Source of the DNA: Pseudomonas viridiflava
GTDB lineage: Bacteria > Pseudomonadota > Gammaproteobacteria > Pseudomonadales > Pseudomonadaceae
Direction: 5' to 3'
Assembly (NCBI GenBank): GCA_900596015.1
Contig: UVIF01000010.1
Span: forward strand, 1 to 64,000
DNA: 64,000 nucleotides
Part shown: one piece after another, positions 7,927 through 17,106 of the stretch
Position numbering within the stretch: the first letter of the stretch is position 1
Layout: every line of letters starts with the position of its first letter
Notes under the pieces: model-generated
Database searches by the model: none
Told to the model about the DNA's origin: nothing
The model's input: only the letters and a program-made list of their open reading frames with translations
Made by a program: the position numbers and the translations under genes

Positions 7927-8820
7927 TCAGCGCGGCAGCGCGACGTGACGGTCATAGCCCAGCATCGACCCATAGAGGTCGACCCGGCGGTCGCGCGGCA
8001 GGTCGTTGAGGCTGTTCCAGATCGGTGCACTGCGTGCAGATACGAGGTCGATGTCGGCATAAAGGATGGTTTCCTCTTCGGCTCCGGCCACCGCGCTGAG
8101 CGGCCAACCGTTGGTTCCGGCAATCAACGAACAGCCGAGGAAGCGATCGCCGCGGTCGGTACCGATGCGGTTGGCGGCAGCGATGAAGGTGTTGTTGACG
8201 TGCGCTGCAGTGATGGTCAGGTACGACGCCATGCATTTGCCGGTTTCATCGAACAGGGGCGGCGGCGTCCACACCCAGTTGTTCAGGCTGCAGATGATGT
8301 CGGCACCCTGCAGGCTAAGCAGGCGTGGCACTTCCGGAAACCAGACGTCCCAGCAGATCATCAGCCCGATGCGCCCGATAGGCGTTTCGAACACCGGAAA
8401 ACCGAGGTTGCCGGGACTGAACCAGAGTTTTTCAAGGTTCCAGAGATGTGCCTTGCGGTACTTGCCGATGAAACCTTCGGGGCCCACCAGCACAGCGCAG
8501 TCGTAAAGCTTGTGACCATCGCGTTCCGCCAAGCCGGCGGCAAGATAGACCTGATGTTCGCGCGCGAAGTCGATCCAGGCCTGCGCGCTGGGGCCTTCCG
8601 GCACGGCCTCGGCCAGCGCGAACGCTTCTTCGCGATTGCGGTAGGCGTAGCCGGTGTTGGCCAGCTCCGGCAGCACGATCAGTTGGGCGCCCCCTGCTAC
8701 AGCGCGCTGGGCCAGGTGAAGGCTATGGGACAAGTTGAACGAGCGATGTTCGAGGCCACATTGTGGATCGAACTGAACGACAGCGACCCGCACGGGGCTG
8801 ATAGCGGAAGCAGAGGACAT
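7927..8820 (-). CDS. Nitrilase-superfamily (carbon-nitrogen) hydrolase
   Basis: A 297-aa CN-hydrolase with the expected catalytic triad: Glu52 in LPELANTGY, Lys123 in KYRKAHLW and Cys156 in LMICWDVWFPE. The order and spacing match amidases and N-carbamoyl-type hydrolases rather than true nitrile-specific enzymes, but the substrate cannot be assigned. I start at the ATG at 8818-8820, with AAGG upstream; an ATG 16 codons earlier has a weaker context. It is the first gene of the unit followed by the membrane protein and asparaginase, with gaps of 12 and 13 bp. Confidence 0.9.
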   Translation of the reverse strand: MSSASAISPVRVAVVQFDPQCGLEHRSFNLSHSLHLAQRAVAGGAQLIVLPELANTGYAYRNREEAFALAEAVPEGPSAQAWIDFAREHQVYLAAGLAERDGHKLYDCAVLVGPEGFIGKYRKAHLWNLEKLWFSPGNLGFPVFETPIGRIGLMICWDVWFPEVPRLLSLQGADIICSLNNWVWTPPPLFDETGKCMASYLTITAAHVNNTFIAAANRIGTDRGDRFLGCSLIAGTNGWPLSAVAGAEEETILYADIDLVSARSAPIWNSLNDLPRDRRVDLYGSMLGYDRHVALPR

Positions 8821-9197
8821 GAAGGCACCTTTTTGTTGTTTTTGGATTGCCTCCGCATAGAAACGCATTCGTCTGGGTTAAAAAACAGGACGATTCCCAA
8901 GCTGGTGTAGGAGCAATCCGGCCAACCGTACAAAGTCGTTCAATACGCCTACGACCTCAGTCGGCTTCAAGACTCGGTGCCATACCGAGGGTAATGGGAC
9001 AGATCGAATCCGCCGTTGAACGCGGCACCCTGGTTGGTGCCAGCGCGGTAGAGTTTGGCGCAGCCCAGCGCATTGCGGTCCGTGACCCAGCGCTGCACGC
9101 ATGCGTTGGTGGTGTTGATGAACGGAGAAATGCGCGAGCCGACTTGCAGGAAACGTGAGAGGTACAGGCGGTGTCAGGGGGATTGCTGCGTCGGCGG
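8821..9197 (-). other. Intergenic region upstream of the nitrilase unit
   Basis: This ~377-bp stretch lacks an intact gene. The right part (8967-9176) is a gene remnant described separately. The left part (8821-8966) should contain the promoter of the nitrilase-membrane protein-asparaginase unit; it has A/T-rich tracts near 8830-8890 but no convincing -35/-10 pair. I found no good sigma54 site: a TGG...TTGC run exists near 8913-8925 but its spacing is wrong. Confidence 0.6.
8967..9176 (-). pseudogene. Orphan C-terminal gene fragment (about 68 codons)
   Basis: Read on the minus strand, one frame is open from a stop at 9174-9176 to a TGA at 8967-8969 and gives a natural-looking protein tail: it includes SRISPFINTTNACVQRWVTD and, near the end, GGFDLSHYPRYGTES. 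There is no ATG and no plausible GTG/TTG start near the N-terminal end, and the preceding gene ends only 22 bp upstream. It therefore looks like the 3' remnant of a deleted gene. I do not recognise the parent family. Two Cys lie 13 residues apart. Confidence 0.5.
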
Positions 9198-10175
9198 TTA
9201 GAGGGGGTTGGTGACGACGTTTTGCAGCGGTTCGCCCTGGTGCAGGCGGTTGATGTTGGCGGCTATGAAGGCGTAGCGACGTTCGAACAGGCCGTGGGTC
9301 CAGCCGGAAGCGTGGGGGGTGCAGTAGGCGTTGGGGAAGTCTTCGAAGCGGTATTCGGCTGGCGCGACCGGATCGGTGTCGCCGCTGGGATAGCTGTACC
9401 ACACGTCCAGGTAGGCCTTGGCGATGAGGTTGTCGCGCAGGGCATGGTAGAGCGCGTGCGGGTCGACCACGGCGGCGCGGGCAATGTTGATCAACACGGC
9501 ATCGTGGCGCATCGCGGCAAACTGCGCAGCGCCGAACGAGCCCCGGGTGCGCTCGTTCAATGGGCAGGTGAGGATGACGAAATCGGCACGCGTGAGTGCC
9601 TGGTCGAGCTCATCGGGGGTGTACGCTTGGTCCATTGGGCCTTCGACACGTCCGCCGTTGGCGCGAGCGGAAATGGCGATGACGCGCAGGCCGAAAGCTT
9701 GGGCACGGGTGGCAACAGCCTGACCGATCCGGCCAAAGCCGACGATGACGACCGTCTTGCCGAACAGCTCGCCGCGCGGCTGACGCTTCAGGTAGGCACC
9801 CGTCCAGTGTTCGGTACTGAAGCGCGCACGAAGAACCGCCAGCTCGACCTGGTGTTCGAGCATGCAGGCAAGGGCGTATTCAGCCATGGGAATTTCATGC
9901 TCGAACACATTGCAGACAGTGGCACCGGGGGGCAGCGCGGCAAAGTCGATGCCGTCCAGGCCGGCGCCGGGTACCTGCAACAGGCGGAACGCCGGTGCGG
10001 GGCCAGTGCGCTGGAAACGCATCGAGACCAGCACATCGGCGCCTTCGATCTGCGCGTCCCAGGCAGCCGATTCCTGTGCCTCGCGGGGCAGCGCAACGAA
10101 GTGCGCCGGGTGGTCCAAGGCAGCGGAGAGCTCCTCGCGATGTGTCGCGGCCTCTCCCACCATCACGATTTTCAT
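9198..10175 (-). CDS. D-isomer-specific 2-hydroxyacid dehydrogenase
   Basis: NAD(P)-dependent oxidoreductase of 325 aa. The dinucleotide-binding motif is GFGRIG at 146-151; catalytic Arg233 lies in INIARAAVVD and His288 in CTPHASGWT. The family reduces 2-oxoacids to D-2-hydroxyacids or the reverse. Substrate unknown. The start at 10173-10175 (MKIVMVGEA) leads straight into the first beta strand; a frame extending 15 codons further is unlikely. It lies upstream of, and on the same strand as, the nitrilase unit, but the gap with a gene remnant argues against a shared operon. Confidence 0.9.
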   Translation of the reverse strand: MKIVMVGEAATHREELSAALDHPAHFVALPREAQESAAWDAQIEGADVLVSMRFQRTGPAPAFRLLQVPGAGLDGIDFAALPPGATVCNVFEHEIPMAEYALACMLEHQVELAVLRARFSTEHWTGAYLKRQPRGELFGKTVVIVGFGRIGQAVATRAQAFGLRVIAISARANGGRVEGPMDQAYTPDELDQALTRADFVILTCPLNERTRGSFGAAQFAAMRHDAVLINIARAAVVDPHALYHALRDNLIAKAYLDVWYSYPSGDTDPVAPAEYRFEDFPNAYCTPHASGWTHGLFERRYAFIAANINRLHQGEPLQNVVTNPL

Positions 10176-10394
10176 GTGCCGTCCTCTTGTGGCGAAGCGC
10201 TGCCGGTAATGGTAGCGCAAACATCGGTAATGGGCGGACAGTAGAATATTGGCTCGGCGATGGCAATAAGAGCGTGATCAAGGAGCATCGGGCAACAGCC
10301 CGAGTGGCCCCTGACACCGCTTGAAATCAATTTGCAATGAACAGCCTTTGCTGTGTTCCTGTCCAGTACAGAGACCCGTTTGGAGTGTGCATGC

Positions 10395-11276
10395 ATGGCG
10401 ACACCTACCACCGCGCCACGTCGTCGGCGCTGGCTTCCCTTTCTGCTGCTGGCTTTGGCGATCGGTGTGGGCTTGCCATATGGCTGTTCGCAATTGGCCT
10501 ATAAAGAGCGGCAGTTGTTGTTCAACATCGAACCGGGCACTGCCAGCTGGTACTCGGGATTACCCTCCGGGGTGACCGAGCTACAGATTCCGGTCGAGAA
10601 AGCCTTGAGCAGTACCCAGTACCTGCATGCATGGTGGTGGCCAGCGCCCCGCGCCGATGCGCCGGCGGTGCTGTATCTGCACGGCACTCGTTGGAACCTG
10701 ACGGCACAAGTGCGACGCATCAGTCAGCTGCGCGAGTTGGGCTTCTCGGTGCTGGCCATCGACTACCGCGGTTTCGGCGAAAGCCCAGGCGAGCTGCCGT
10801 CGGAGCGCACCGTGTACCAGGATGCCCAGGCTGCCTGGGCCCGGCTGGTGCAGTTGCAGCCCAACGCCGAGCGACGATTCATATATGGCCATTCGCTGGG
10901 TGGTGCCATCGCGGTGGATCTGGCAGAGCATCTGGCCGAGGGTGACGAACCCAAGGCCGCCGGGCTGATCGTGGAGTCCACTTTCACCGACCTGGCCGCC
11001 GCCGCGGCTGCGGTGGCCAATACGTCCCTGCCCGTGCGCTGGATCATGTCGGAGAAATTCGACTCCATCGACAAGATCGGCGACATCGGGATTCCGGTGT
11101 TGATCGTTCATGGTCTGGATGACCGCTATGTGCCGGCGCGTTTCAGCCAGGAGCTGTTCGACGCCGCTGCCGAACCCAAGCGGTTGCTGCTGGTACCCGG
11201 GGGTACGCACAACAACAGCATGACCCTGGGCAGCCAGGCTTACGCCAAGGCGCTGCGCGAGGTATTTGGTCTGTAG
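10395..11276 (+). CDS. Membrane-anchored alpha/beta hydrolase
   Basis: The 293-aa protein has an N-terminal hydrophobic segment (about 12-30) after an Arg-rich start, so it is probably anchored in the inner membrane facing the periplasm. Hydrolase features: oxyanion region LYLHGTRWN, nucleophile Ser167 in GHSLGG, an Asp in HGLDDRYVP and a final His in PGGTHNN. This order fits the BEM46/ABHD13-like serine hydrolases. Substrate unknown. The ATG at 10395 is preferred over an ATG 14 codons upstream because the signal anchor then begins normally. Confidence 0.88.
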   Translation: MATPTTAPRRRRWLPFLLLALAIGVGLPYGCSQLAYKERQLLFNIEPGTASWYSGLPSGVTELQIPVEKALSSTQYLHAWWWPAPRADAPAVLYLHGTRWNLTAQVRRISQLRELGFSVLAIDYRGFGESPGELPSERTVYQDAQAAWARLVQLQPNAERRFIYGHSLGGAIAVDLAEHLAEGDEPKAAGLIVESTFTDLAAAAAAVANTSLPVRWIMSEKFDSIDKIGDIGIPVLIVHGLDDRYVPARFSQELFDAAAEPKRLLLVPGGTHNNSMTLGSQAYAKALREVFGL

Positions 11277-11380
11277 CCGACGCCCGGCGGGCAGTGACGC
11301 AACTTATTCGGCGCCCTGGAGGTCTGTGCTGTGGCAGCCGTGCACCGGGCACCCGCGCCACCGCATTCGCAGGAACCTCC

Positions 11381-12292
11381 ATGGAAAAGCACGAACCCAG
11401 CCTTGATGCTTCTGAAGCAGACGGCAAGACCCCTGGCCTGTCGGCCGACGAAAAAGCCGAGGTCCATGAAAACCAGCCGCCCCGCGCGGCGGTGCTGCAT
11501 GAAACCATTCGCATACAGGGTGACCACGAACTCGAACGCACGGTAGCCGCCTTGTGGTGGTCTGCCCTGGCTGCCGGGCTGACCATGGGACTGTCGCTGA
11601 TGGCCATGGGTCTGTTCAATTCGCGCCTGCCCGATGGCGAAACCAGCAAGGTCATTGCCAGCCTGGGCTACTCGGCTGGCTTTCTTGCGGTGATTCTGGC
11701 ACGCCAGCAACTGTTCACCGAAAACACCCTGACGGCCGTCTTGCCGATCATGAGCAAGCCGAGCCTGAGCAACTTCGGCCGGCTGTTCAAGCTGTGGGGC
11801 GTGGTCCTGGCGGGTAATCTGGCGGGAACCTTGCTGGTGTCCTACGTCATGCTGCATTTGCCGATCTTCGATGCCAAGACCGATGTAGCCTTTCTCGAAA
11901 TTGGCCGCAAGGTGATGGAAAACGACCTGTCGCAGATGTTTTCCAAAGGGATCATCTCGGGCTGGATGATCGCCACCATGGTCTGGATGATCCCTTCGCA
12001 GGAAAGCGCCAAGATGTGGATCATCATTCTGGTCACCTACCTGATGGCATTGGGCGACTTCACCCACATCGTCGTGGGCTCGGCGGAGGTCTCCTACCTG
12101 GTGTGGGCAGGCGAACTGGACTGGAAAGCCTTCTGGCTCGACTTTGCCGCACCGACGCTGGCCGGCAACATCATCGGCGGCAGCTTCATTTTCGCCCTGA
12201 TCAGCCATGCGCAGATCAGGAGCGAAAGTGGCCTGCCGCCCAAGGACGATGATCAGAGCAAGGCGCGCAAGGAACCCAACGCCGACGCTTGA
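11381..12292 (+). CDS. Formate/nitrite transporter (FNT) family channel
   Basis: A 303-aa membrane protein with a charged N-terminal extension (about 1-55) followed by six hydrophobic segments. LARQQLFTENTLTAVLP is the signature first-loop motif of FNT channels, and LMALGDFTHIVVGSAEV matches the second half repeat containing the pore His. The long hydrophilic head and the sequence resemble YfdC-like members rather than FocA or NirC. It should form a pentameric channel for small monovalent anions; substrate not assignable. AGGA lies just before the ATG at 11381. Confidence 0.9.
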   Translation: MEKHEPSLDASEADGKTPGLSADEKAEVHENQPPRAAVLHETIRIQGDHELERTVAALWWSALAAGLTMGLSLMAMGLFNSRLPDGETSKVIASLGYSAGFLAVILARQQLFTENTLTAVLPIMSKPSLSNFGRLFKLWGVVLAGNLAGTLLVSYVMLHLPIFDAKTDVAFLEIGRKVMENDLSQMFSKGIISGWMIATMVWMIPSQESAKMWIIILVTYLMALGDFTHIVVGSAEVSYLVWAGELDWKAFWLDFAAPTLAGNIIGGSFIFALISHAQIRSESGLPPKDDDQSKARKEPNADA

Positions 12293-12304
12293 GCCCGCGC
12301 TGCA

Positions 12305-13384
12305 TCAGGGTGTCGCCAAGGGGGCCGGTGAATCGACCCGCTCCCACCAGTGCACACCGGCCTGAGGATTGCGCATGTCGACCCGCTCCCCCATTCGCGG
12401 CGTGCTCAACGGCACGCTCTTGGCCTGCGCCAGTGCGCTGATGCGATCGAAAGGTTCGTGCCAATCGTGTATCGAAAGGTCGAAGGTCCCATTGTGGATC
12501 GGCAGCAGCGTCTTGCCGCGCAGGTCCAGGTGCGCCTGCAGGGATTCTTCGGGCTGCATGTGCACGTTCGGCCAGGCGACGTTGTAGGCACCGGTTTCCA
12601 TCAGGGTAAGGTCGAAGGGGCCGAACCGCTCGCCGATCTGCTTGAAGCCTGGGAAGTAACCGGTATCGCCGCTGAAGAACAGCCGGAAGTCTTTGTCGAT
12701 GACCACCCACGATGCCCATAGCGTGCTGTTGCTGTCGAACAGGCTGCGCCCGGAAAAATGCTGCGAAGGGGTCGCCACCAGACGCAATCCGCCCAGCTCT
12801 GTTTCCTGCCACCAGTCCAGCTGGCGGACCTTGCTGGCAGGCACGCCCCAGTCGAGCAAGCGGTCGCCCACGCCCAGAGTGGTCAGGAAGAACTCGGTCT
12901 TGTCTGCCAGCGCCTTGATCGCGTGTTCGTCCAGATGGTCGTAGTGGTCGTGGGACAGGATAACGGCCTTGATCGGCGGCAGGTCGGCGATACTGATCGG
13001 CGGCTGGTGGAAACGCAACGGGCCAGCCCACTGTACAGGCGAGGCGCGTTCGGAAAAGACCGGATCGGTCACCAGAAACTGCCCATTCATCTTCAGCAGC
13101 ACGGTCGAGTGCCCCAACCGCCACAGGCTGTAGTCCGGCGCCGCCAGCAATTGCTGGCGAGACAGGCGCTCGACGGGCAACGCTGCCTGCGGACGGGTGC
13201 CTGGCGGCTTGCTCAACAGCAGGTATTTGATGCCGATGCGCAGCTTCTTCATGAAGCCGTCCTTGGGCAGGACCACCTGATTGCGATACTGGCCGTCCTC
13301 GCGCAACGAGGTTGGCAGTTCTTCGGCGTTAGGTGAAAACGACGTCATAAGCGCAAGCACTCCGAAAAGCAGTGGAATATTCAT
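12305..13384 (-). CDS. MBL-fold metallo-hydrolase, exported
   Basis: A 359-aa metallo-beta-lactamase-fold hydrolase with the metal motif LSHDHYDHLDEH and later ligands in FSGDTGYFPG and PIHNGTFDLSIHDW. The arrangement matches the NAPE-phospholipase D/UlaG-like branch (YtnP/RomA-like), which acts on phosphoesters or lactones. It begins with a hydrophobic signal (MNIPLLFGVLALMTSFS), so it is probably periplasmic. The frame is open 72 codons upstream, but the signal peptide sets the start at 13382-13384. It is convergent with the FNT gene, 12 bp apart. Confidence 0.87.
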   Translation of the reverse strand: MNIPLLFGVLALMTSFSPNAEELPTSLREDGQYRNQVVLPKDGFMKKLRIGIKYLLLSKPPGTRPQAALPVERLSRQQLLAAPDYSLWRLGHSTVLLKMNGQFLVTDPVFSERASPVQWAGPLRFHQPPISIADLPPIKAVILSHDHYDHLDEHAIKALADKTEFFLTTLGVGDRLLDWGVPASKVRQLDWWQETELGGLRLVATPSQHFSGRSLFDSNSTLWASWVVIDKDFRLFFSGDTGYFPGFKQIGERFGPFDLTLMETGAYNVAWPNVHMQPEESLQAHLDLRGKTLLPIHNGTFDLSIHDWHEPFDRISALAQAKSVPLSTPRMGERVDMRNPQAGVHWWERVDSPAPLATP

Positions 13385-13577
13385 GCAGCCCTCTGGCTGG
13401 AAGATGCGTGTTACAGCATACGCTTTCGGCTTGGCGTGAGAAGCCCGTGCCCGGCCCCGAGCGCCGAGCGCCGGGACGGTGACTGCATCCGGCGCTTGGT
13501 CGCCCATCGGGAACCATGTCGCGGGCGCAACCGTCCAGATGAGCTCAAGAAACGTCTGTTCGCAAGGACCGCTGCTC

Positions 13578-15710
13578 ATGAATGTTGTTGATGCCGCCAA
13601 CCCTTCCCGCTATTCACGCCGCGCACGGCTTCTGGTGCTGGCGTTCGTGCTGCCCATCCTTGCCAGCGTGCTGATTGCCGGCGGCGCCGTACTCGGCGTT
13701 CCCGGCTCGGTGGAACGCGCCGGCAACCCATCGGCAGAAACGGTCGCCGCGGACAGTGTGAGTGGCGAGCGCGATCTGGGCGAAAACAGTGGTCGGCCGC
13801 TGATCTCTCTAGAAGATACCGGCACAGGACTGCCCCTCCAGACGCCACCGCCGGGTAGCGAACCCCTCTGGGCCATGTCGCCGTCGACGATTGCCGCATT
13901 GTTGCTCGTCGTGCTGATCGTCTCTGGCGGGCTGTTGCTCAGGACGTTGCGCAGCTTGCGCGAAATCGACCAGGACCATGCACGGTTGCAGAACGAGCAT
14001 CGGGCCCTGCAATCGAGCGAAGAGCGCCTGCGTGACCTGACCAGCGCCAGTTCTGACTGGATATGGGAGACCGACGAGTTCCTGCGGGTCAGTTATCTAT
14101 CCTCGGAATTCCCCGCCTGCACTGGGTTCGTTGGAGATGCCTGGCTGGGCCAGCCCATTGAACTGCTGCTGCAGTGCGAAACCCTGCCTCCTGGCCAATG
14201 GCTGCAACAGTTGGGAAACACCACCACGGCAGCAGGGACTGGTCAGTTGCGCTGCAGCTACCGCGACAACGCCGGGCAGACGCGCCACAGCCGCATCGCT
14301 GCGCGGCCCATCGTGCGCGACTCACGTGTGGTCGGTTATCGCGGCACGGTGGTCGACATCACCGACCAGGTCAGCGCCCAGGCTCAACTGGCCCACCGCT
14401 CGACCCACGATGCCGTGACAGGCCTGGGGGATGAGCATGCCCTGACCCGTTTCCTCGACCAGACCCTGGCCGATCGTCTTCGCCCGTTGCCATTGACCCT
14501 GCTGTTGCTGGAACTGGAAGGGTTCGACGAACTGCAGGAGACTCTGGACAAGCCCGCCCGCGAATGTGTTCTGCGCACGGTTGCCAGCCGCCTGCGCGAC
14601 AGCACGCGCAGCAATGATCTGGTGACACGACTGCACGCCGGGCAGTTCATGCTGGTACTGGCCAGCATCGACGAGATGATCGAGATCGAGCATTTCTGCC
14701 AGCGCCTGATCAACAACATCCAGCGTCCGATCGTGCACGGCATCAAACAGCTACAGGTGGGTGCGAACATCGGCGTGGTCCATGACCAGCCCGCACGTGG
14801 CGATGCCAACGAGTGGATTCGCTGCGCGGACGTTGCCTTGCGTCAGGCCAAGGCTCGGGGCGCCGGCAGCTGGCAGCATTTTGCACCCGCCCTGGATCGA
14901 CAGAATCAGCTCAGGCAACTGGAAAACGATCTGGCATCAGCCATACGCCACGAACAGCTGTTGCTGCACTTTCAGCCCAGGTTCAGCGCCGAGGCCGACC
15001 GAGTGGTCGCCATCGAGGCACTGCTGCGCTGGCAGCACCCGGTCGAAGGCTTGCTCACTTCGGACGTTTTCCTGCCCTTGGCCGAGCGCAGCGACTTGAT
15101 CGTAGCGATCGGCCGCTGGATGTTGGGTGAGGCCTGCAAGGCAGCACGCCACTGGCCACAGTCGATTGCCGTGTCGCTGAGCCTGGCACCGGCGCATTTC
15201 AGCCGCGGCGATGTTGCGCGTGATGTTCGTGACGCGCTGGCCGCTGCCCGCTTGCCTGCCAGCCGTCTGCAGGTGCAGGTCGCCGAGCAGGTGATGCTGG
15301 GCTGCGCAGAGGGTGCCGTGGGTGCGCTGACCGCTCTGAAGGAATTGGGTGCAGGTCTGATTCTCGATGAGTTCGGCAGTGGGTACTGTTCCCTTGGGTA
15401 TCTGCGTCTGTATCCCTTCGATGGGTTGAAGATCGACCGGCGCTTCGTTGCCGGCATGGCTGAGAACACGCGGGACCGCGCAATGGTGCGCGGGATGATT
15501 GACCTGGGCGAGGCCATGGGGGTGCGTGTGATCGGCGCCGGTGTCGACACCGTGCAACGGCTGCTCGCCCTCCAGCATGAGAGATGCGTGGAGTTGCAAG
15601 GCGATCACCTGAGCAAGGCCCTGGATCAGGCCACGCTAGGGCCGTTGCTCAAGCAGCAGAGCGCGGCGCGCAGGTTTCACTCGCTGCCGCAGGCGGGTGA
15701 GTACAGCTGA
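13578..15710 (+). CDS. Membrane PAS-GGDEF-EAL protein, both output domains degenerate
   Basis: A 710-aa signalling protein: transmembrane segment about 17-42, periplasmic loop, second membrane segment about 103-122, PAS domain about 148-265, GGDEF-like domain about 272-435 and EAL domain about 448-695. The GGDEF signature is replaced by HAGQF (353-357), so diguanylate cyclase activity is not expected. The EAL domain keeps E480 (EALLRW) and KID (618-620) but has AVSLS for AVNLS, QVAE for E-x-TE, DEFG for DDFG and GAGVD for AEGVE. Phosphodiesterase activity is therefore doubtful; a c-di-GMP-binding or protein-interaction role is more likely. Confidence 0.9.
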   Translation: MNVVDAANPSRYSRRARLLVLAFVLPILASVLIAGGAVLGVPGSVERAGNPSAETVAADSVSGERDLGENSGRPLISLEDTGTGLPLQTPPPGSEPLWAMSPSTIAALLLVVLIVSGGLLLRTLRSLREIDQDHARLQNEHRALQSSEERLRDLTSASSDWIWETDEFLRVSYLSSEFPACTGFVGDAWLGQPIELLLQCETLPPGQWLQQLGNTTTAAGTGQLRCSYRDNAGQTRHSRIAARPIVRDSRVVGYRGTVVDITDQVSAQAQLAHRSTHDAVTGLGDEHALTRFLDQTLADRLRPLPLTLLLLELEGFDELQETLDKPARECVLRTVASRLRDSTRSNDLVTRLHAGQFMLVLASIDEMIEIEHFCQRLINNIQRPIVHGIKQLQVGANIGVVHDQPARGDANEWIRCADVALRQAKARGAGSWQHFAPALDRQNQLRQLENDLASAIRHEQLLLHFQPRFSAEADRVVAIEALLRWQHPVEGLLTSDVFLPLAERSDLIVAIGRWMLGEACKAARHWPQSIAVSLSLAPAHFSRGDVARDVRDALAAARLPASRLQVQVAEQVMLGCAEGAVGALTALKELGAGLILDEFGSGYCSLGYLRLYPFDGLKIDRRFVAGMAENTRDRAMVRGMIDLGEAMGVRVIGAGVDTVQRLLALQHERCVELQGDHLSKALDQATLGPLLKQQSAARRFHSLPQAGEYS

Positions 15711-15804
15711 TGTAAGCCGCGCGGGCTCAAGATTTTTTTACAGGCTCGAACGGCATCGCTAGAATCGGTGCACCGTCCGGACACGACCAGGCAATGGTTC
15801 CGGC

Positions 15805-17019
15805 ATGCGCAACCACAATGGGCACTCCATGGGCACAACTGCAGCAGCCGACATAGCCACCCTCGCGCGTATCGACGCGGTCCCGGCAATCCTGCAGGTC
15901 ATCTGCGAAACCACCGGGATGCGTTTCGCCGCAGTAGCCAGAGTCACCGAAGATTCATGGATCACCTGCGCGGTGCTCGACAACATGGGCTTTGGCCTGG
16001 AAGTCGGTGAGGAGCTGGACGTGACCACTACCCTGTGTCACGAGATACGCGCCACCCACCAGACCGTCATCATCGACAAGGTCAGCGAAGACGAGGTGTA
16101 CTGCAACCATCACGCGCCGCGCATCTACAAGTTCGAAAGCTACATATCGACGCCCATATTCCGCGCCGATGGCAGCTTTTTCGGCACCATCTGTGCCCTC
16201 GATCCACGGCCGACGCACTTGAAGGGCAGCACCATCGAGCCAATGATGCAATCGTTCTCGCGTTTGCTGGCGGTGCAGATGGAGAATGAAGAACGGCACC
16301 AGCGAACGGCCACCGCGCTGCTGGAAGAACGTGAAATGGCCGACCTGCGTGATCAGTTCATCGCGGTGCTCGGCCATGATCTGCGCAATCCCCTGTTTGC
16401 CATCAATGCCGGCTCTGAGCTGTTGCAGCGGCGCGTCACCGATGAGCGCAGCCTGAGCATCGTCAAGCATATCCAGACCAGTGCACGTCGCGCTTCGCAG
16501 CTGATCGAGGATGTGCTGGATTTTGCCCGGGGCCGACTCGGGGCCGGTATCGTGGTGGACCTGCAGCCCGATGCCGACCTGACGCGAAGCCTGGAGCACG
16601 TGGTCTCGGAGCTGCAGCGCATCCATCCCGACCGGGTCATAACGATGGATGTCGACGACCTTCAAGGCGTGCTGTGCGACAAGGAGCGCATTGGCCAACT
16701 GCTTTCCAACCTGGTGTCCAACGCCATCATCCACGGTGCCGCGGACAGCGAGGTGCGCGTGTGCGGCCGAATGTCCGATCAGGCATTCACGCTGTCGGTG
16801 CATAACCGCGGGCCGGCGATCGCCGAGAACGTGCGCTCGCAGTTGTTCAAACCTTTTGCCCGGCCAAGCGTGCGCAGCCCACGCGGTGGCCTTGGGCTGG
16901 GCTTGTACATTGCCTACCAGATCGCGCTGGCCCACGACGGTCGACTGGAAGTCGCCTCGAGCGATGAAGACGGCACGCAGTTCAGCTTCCACCTGCCCCT
17001 GACCACCAGCGACGCCTGA
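15805..17019 (+). CDS. GAF-domain sensor histidine kinase
   Basis: Cytoplasmic kinase of 404 aa: GAF domain about 18-165, coiled linker, phosphoacceptor His191 in VLGHDLRNPL, N-box SNLVSNAIIHG near 301-311, NRGPAIA for the G1 box and GLGLGLYIA near 362-370. It has no membrane segment. No response regulator is adjacent; the upstream neighbour is the PAS-GGDEF-EAL protein (94 bp away), which hints at a shared signalling role but proves nothing. An alternative start is the ATG eight codons downstream (15829); neither has a strong ribosome site. Confidence 0.87.
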   Translation: MRNHNGHSMGTTAAADIATLARIDAVPAILQVICETTGMRFAAVARVTEDSWITCAVLDNMGFGLEVGEELDVTTTLCHEIRATHQTVIIDKVSEDEVYCNHHAPRIYKFESYISTPIFRADGSFFGTICALDPRPTHLKGSTIEPMMQSFSRLLAVQMENEERHQRTATALLEEREMADLRDQFIAVLGHDLRNPLFAINAGSELLQRRVTDERSLSIVKHIQTSARRASQLIEDVLDFARGRLGAGIVVDLQPDADLTRSLEHVVSELQRIHPDRVITMDVDDLQGVLCDKERIGQLLSNLVSNAIIHGAADSEVRVCGRMSDQAFTLSVHNRGPAIAENVRSQLFKPFARPSVRSPRGGLGLGLYIAYQIALAHDGRLEVASSDEDGTQFSFHLPLTTSDA

Positions 17020-17106
17020 GGCCGGGGCGACACGTGCGGAAAGTGGACGGCACGGCGGCCGGCAGTGGTAGCATCGCCCTACTTCCACACCCTGCCTGGC
17101 AAACAC

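Noticed and set aside
8905..8935. Sigma54 promoter for the nitrilase unit
   Set aside because: TGGC and TTGC elements occur, but their spacing is about 5 bp too short for the -24/-12 rule.
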